Shown in pieces: positions 6,037 through 7,644 of a stretch of 7,644 nucleotides of DNA; the stretch's first letter is position 1; each line of letters begins with the position of its first letter. Under the pieces are notes generated by a model. The model made no database searches. It was given only the letters and a program-made list of their open reading frames with translations, and was not told where the DNA came from. The stretch comes from Oscillospiraceae bacterium (GTDB lineage Bacteria > Bacillota > Clostridia > Oscillospirales > Acutalibacteraceae): contig CACWJV010000102.1 in the NCBI GenBank assembly GCA_902761265.1, positions 1-7,644 on the forward strand. Direction: 5' to 3'. The position numbers were made by a program, and so were the translations under genes.

Positions 6037-6042
6037 TTTTTT
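6016..6042 (+). terminator. trpB terminator built from REP copy 1 (possibly bidirectional)
   Basis: Eight-base-pair GC stem with a 3-base loop (6016-6034), followed by GC and TTTTTT (6037-6042). In the other direction the same hairpin is followed, after a short gap, by TTTTT (6009-6005), and ATATAAAAA/TTTTTTATAT flank it as an outer inverted repeat. It should end trpB transcripts efficiently and may also end RAYT transcripts. Confidence 0.85.
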
Positions 6043-6532
6043 ATATCATGTTTTCCTGTTTTTCCAACCATCTGCGCGGATTGTCATCAATATACGCCCA
6101 TCGGGTCTGATAATCATAATCATCCCGCACCACATGGTCATAGAACCCTTTTTGCCAGACAGGTCTTCCTGCACGCTTTGTGACAACCCCTTTGAACTGA
6201 TTCACGATTTGCTGCACCGCAGGGACACTCATCGGCCGCCCGCCGTCTCCGGTCAGGCACAACAAAACATGTACATGATTCGGCATAACAATATACCGGT
6301 CCACAGAAACGCCCGGATAATGTGCCGGTAGTTCCTGCAATGCCTGTTCCACAATCTTTCCAATCGGTGAGAGGAAAACAACAGGCGGGCGGCCGATGGC
6401 CGCCCCTACGGTAATACTTGATAATATACGCGCCTTTTCTTTGGTACAGATCGTCAAAAAATAGACGCCGTTCTGCGCGTAATCATAATTGGGCAGACGA
6501 TTTTGCTTCCGCTGCGGTCTTTCCTGTTCCAT
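6041..6532 (-). CDS. REP-associated tyrosine transposase (RAYT, Y1 HUH family)
   Basis: 163 residues. The N-terminal strand NGVYFLTICTKEK (21-33) and the HUH motif MPNHVHVLL (83-91; His86 and His88) identify the Y1 transposase/RAYT family, single-strand DNA nucleases that recognise REP hairpins. WQKGFYDHVVRDDYDY (126-141) is the usual block before the catalytic helix; Tyr147 in YIDDNP (147-152) is the probable nucleophile. Residues 41-50 (TVGAAIGRPP) are encoded by a complete REP copy lying in frame in the gene. A partial REP match encodes the region around GDGGRP (95-100). The stop codon overlaps the T run of REP copy 1. The gene starts 6 bases after the Nim-like gene with a weak GAGAAG site. 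The frame is intact and the core motifs are complete, so it may be active; such proteins are usually immobile, domesticated single copies. Confidence 0.93.
   Translation of the reverse strand: MEQERPQRKQNRLPNYDYAQNGVYFLTICTKEKARILSSITVGAAIGRPPVVFLSPIGKIVEQALQELPAHYPGVSVDRYIVMPNHVHVLLCLTGDGGRPMSVPAVQQIVNQFKGVVTKRAGRPVWQKGFYDHVVRDDYDYQTRWAYIDDNPRRWLEKQENMI
6230..6244 (+). repeat. Partial REP match inside the RAYT gene
   Basis: CATCGGCCGCCCGCC equals the 3' half of the REP element (15 bases identical to the corresponding part of copy 2), without the GTAG and 5' arm. It may be a degenerate third copy, or simply codon choice for Gly-Gly-Arg-Pro; low certainty. Confidence 0.35.
6385..6412 (-). repeat. 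REP element, copy 2, inside the RAYT coding frame
   Basis: On the minus strand: ACC, GTAG (6409-6406), then GGGCGGCC-ATC-GGCCGCCC (6405-6387) and GC. It is inverted relative to copy 1 and translated in frame as T-V-G-A-A-I-G-R-P plus one base of the next codon (residues 41-49/50). It falls in a loop between the first beta strand and the LSPIGKIV helix, a variable region in the family. Confidence 0.85.
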
Positions 6533-6538
6533 ATCTTC

Positions 6539-7015
6539 TCACTTCTCATGCACCAGCTTGCCGCTGATATGCTCCGCCGTAACGGCCACCACCAGCGCAC
6601 GCGGCGCGTTGCGGCGCATGTCTTCCTCCACATCCTCCGTCGGCGGAAAATACTTTGCCGCGAGGGCGCGCAGCCATTGGTCGCGCATCGCGTCGTCTTT
6701 GATGACCTTCGCTTTTCCGAACACAACCACGCTGCGGACGTACCACGCCCAGTCGCCCTCGACCTTGTAGCCGTCGTCCATCACGGTGAAGCAGACCTTG
6801 CTGTCGCGTTCGATTGCGTCAAGCTTATGCCCCTCCACCGCCATATGGAAATACAGTGTGCGCGCGGCGGGATCGAACACAAAGTTCAGCGGCACGGCAT
6901 AGGGGTAGCCGTCGTCACCGTGAACGGCAAGCACACCGCGCCGGGCGGTCTGCAAAACGGCAAGACAGTCTTCGTCGCTTAGCTGCTGTTTGAACCGTCG
7001 CATCTTTCGAAACAT
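6539..7015 (-). CDS. Nim-like FMN-binding split-barrel protein (pyridoxamine 5'-phosphate oxidase family)
   Basis: 158 residues, flavin-binding split beta-barrel of the NimA/COG3467 type. Visible blocks: RRFKQQLSDEDCLAVLQTARRGVLA (6-30, start of the fold), PYAVPLNFVFD (38-48), YFHMAVEGHKLDAI (55-68, with the family His57 and the G-x-K pattern at 62-64) and the WYVRSVVVFGKAKVI strands (91-105). Relatives bind FMN and act as reductases; some Nim proteins reduce nitroimidazoles, but most are uncharacterised and no resistance role can be read from sequence. The start ATG at 7015 overlaps the thioesterase stop by one base (TGATG), with GGAGGGAG upstream, so the two are translationally coupled. The ATG at 7003 (MRRFKQ) is an alternative start. 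Confidence 0.9.
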   Translation of the reverse strand: MFRKMRRFKQQLSDEDCLAVLQTARRGVLAVHGDDGYPYAVPLNFVFDPAARTLYFHMAVEGHKLDAIERDSKVCFTVMDDGYKVEGDWAWYVRSVVVFGKAKVIKDDAMRDQWLRALAAKYFPPTEDVEEDMRRNAPRALVVAVTAEHISGKLVHEK

Positions 7016-7419
7016 CAGTGTTCTCCCTCCTGCGGCTTTTTGGCGTTTGCCGCGGCAAAAAACCGGTCGTTCTGAATGATAAAGCGCTCGTGCGTACCTT
7101 CGCCGATCTTGCCGCTTTCGTCGAAAACGTCGACCTTGAACACCAGCCGGCGCCGGTCGATTTCAACAAGCTCGCTCTCACACGTCACCTGCATACCCAG
7201 CGGCGTGGCGGCAAGATGCCGCACGTCCACGCGCGTGCCCACAGTACCGCAGCCTGCGTCCAGAAACGGCTGCACGCTTTTCCACGCGGTCTCCTCGAGC
7301 AGCGCGATCATGGCCGGGGTTGCGAACACCTCAAGCGCGCCGCTGCCGTAAAAGGCGGCGGTCTGTTCGTAGTTGACGGTGATGGTCTGTTTGCCTTTGA
7401 TTCCTGTTTCCAACATCAT
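7015..7419 (-). CDS. FlK-like hotdog-fold acyl-CoA thioesterase
   Basis: 134 residues, single hotdog fold of the fluoroacetyl-CoA thioesterase (FlK)/COG5496 type. Thr34 (FATP), Glu42 (ALLEET) and His68 (DVRHLAATPLG) have the same spacing (8 and 26) as the known FlK triad Thr42/Glu50/His76, a good sign that it is a working thioesterase. The likely substrate is some short acyl-CoA; there is no reason to think it is fluoroacetyl-CoA. The start at 7419 follows AGGAGG (7430-7425) by five bases; the next codon, ATG at 7416, is equally possible. The frame is open further upstream, but there it runs through the hairpin array and is not believed. First gene of the thioesterase - Nim-like - RAYT unit; no promoter was found downstream of the array, so transcription probably starts within it or beyond the window. 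Confidence 0.88.
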   Translation of the reverse strand: MMLETGIKGKQTITVNYEQTAAFYGSGALEVFATPAMIALLEETAWKSVQPFLDAGCGTVGTRVDVRHLAATPLGMQVTCESELVEIDRRRLVFKVDVFDESGKIGEGTHERFIIQNDRFFAAANAKKPQEGEH

Positions 7420-7424
7420 GGGTT

Positions 7425-7430
7425 CCTCCT
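7425..7430 (-). promoter_or_regulatory. Ribosome binding site of the thioesterase gene
   Basis: AGGAGG placed between the hairpin array and the ATG at 7419. It sets the start and excludes translation of the upstream open frame through the hairpins. Confidence 0.9.
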
Positions 7431-7437
7431 TATTCTC

Positions 7438-7628
7438 GCGCCGAAGGCGCATATCATGTGCCTGCACATATCGAGCGCCGAAGGCGCATATCGAAAATCT
7501 GCGCAGCAGATTTATATCGACCCGTCTTCGTCGAGATATCGCCCGTGCGGGCGATTCGATAGATTGCCTGCGGCAATTCGATATACCGCCGCCTGAAGCG
7601 GCGGTTCGAGATGTCTGCTGTGCAGACA
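7438..7628. repeat. Array of nine distinct short hairpins with mirror-symmetric ATATCGA/TCGATAT linkers
   Basis: Palindromes, plus strand: 7438-7450 (GCGCC/GGCGC), 7456-7469 (ATGTG/CACAT), 7475-7487 (GCGCC/GGCGC), 7495-7513 (AAATCTGC/GCAGATTT), 7517-7534 (TCGAC/GTCGA), 7538-7555 (ATCGCCC/GGGCGAT), 7563-7577 (ATTGCC/GGCAAT), 7585-7605 (ACCGCCGC/GCGGCGGT), 7612-7628 (TGTCTGC/GCAGACA). Every arm pair is perfect, yet the sequences differ, except the first and third. Linkers are near-constant: ATATCGA at 7468, 7488 and 7514; its reverse-complement form TTCGATA at 7555 and 7577; TTCGAGA at 7605. The switch happens at the central hairpin. Mean spacing between hairpin centres is about 22 bases. The array fills the space upstream of the thioesterase RBS and would be its 5' leader if transcription starts beyond it. 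7629-7644 shows nothing recognisable. Confidence 0.85.
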
Positions 7629-7644
7629 AGTTTTATTCTTCTTT

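Noticed and set aside
6041..6532. Active IS200/IS605 insertion sequence
   Set aside because: No TnpB or IS200 ends are present; GTAG-hairpin REPs and lone operon location fit a RAYT better.
7438..7628. CRISPR array
   Set aside because: The constant part is only 6-8 bases and flips orientation, the variable parts are palindromes of 13-21 bases, and no cas gene is nearby.
7420..7629. N-terminal extension of the thioesterase through the hairpin array
   Set aside because: The translation is Arg-rich and unlike any hotdog protein, and the AGGAGG at 7425-7430 fixes the start at 7419 or 7416.
7612..7638. Plus-strand intrinsic terminator (hairpin then TTTTATT)
   Set aside because: The T run is short and displaced, and no plus-strand gene precedes it; treated as the last hairpin of the array.

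Overview
The window looks like a chromosomal segment of a GC-rich Bacillota, most likely a gut-type Clostridia (Oscillospiraceae/Ruminococcaceae-like). The evidence is a complete tryptophan T-box leader, strong AGGAGG-type Shine-Dalgarno sites, vegetative TTGACA/TATAAT-type promoters, high GC in all genes, and a mix of protein families usual in that group. Taxonomy is inference; no rRNA or other marker gene is present.

Layout. (1) 1-111, minus: the first 37 codons of a secreted protein with a clear signal peptide; a perfect GntR/FadR-style palindrome lies over its predicted -10. (2) 194-1660, minus: argH (argininosuccinate lyase) as a single-gene unit with its own promoter, an ArgR-box-like palindrome over the -10, and a strong intrinsic terminator. 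(3) 1676-4123, minus: a tightly packed operon ccdA - tlpA-like thioredoxin - GDPD-family phosphodiesterase - small MGMT/Atl1-like protein. The first two genes form an electron-relay pair moving reducing power across the membrane. (4) 4243-6042, plus: promoter, Trp-specific T-box riboswitch (UGG specifier, UGGC acceptor-binding bulge, 12-bp terminator), an additional perfect hairpin, and a stand-alone TrpB2-type tryptophan synthase beta chain, closed by a REP-type hairpin acting as terminator. (5) 6041-7419, minus: FlK-like hotdog thioesterase - Nim-like FMN-binding protein - RAYT (REP-associated HUH transposase), with start/stop overlap or very short gaps. (6) 7438-7628: an array of nine different short hairpins upstream of the thioesterase.

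How parts work together. The ccdA operon and the trpB unit diverge from a roughly 120-bp promoter region. The trpB unit and the RAYT gene converge on one REP element (6009-6036). A second, 27/28-identical REP copy in the opposite orientation sits inside the RAYT reading frame and is translated as part of the protein.

Most unusual feature: in the 7438-7628 array the hairpin stems vary but the linkers are constant, and the linkers switch to their reverse complement at the central hairpin. The whole element is therefore roughly mirror-symmetric and could fold as a ladder of opposed hairpins. I know of no named family that describes it, but cannot exclude a catalogued repeat without a search.
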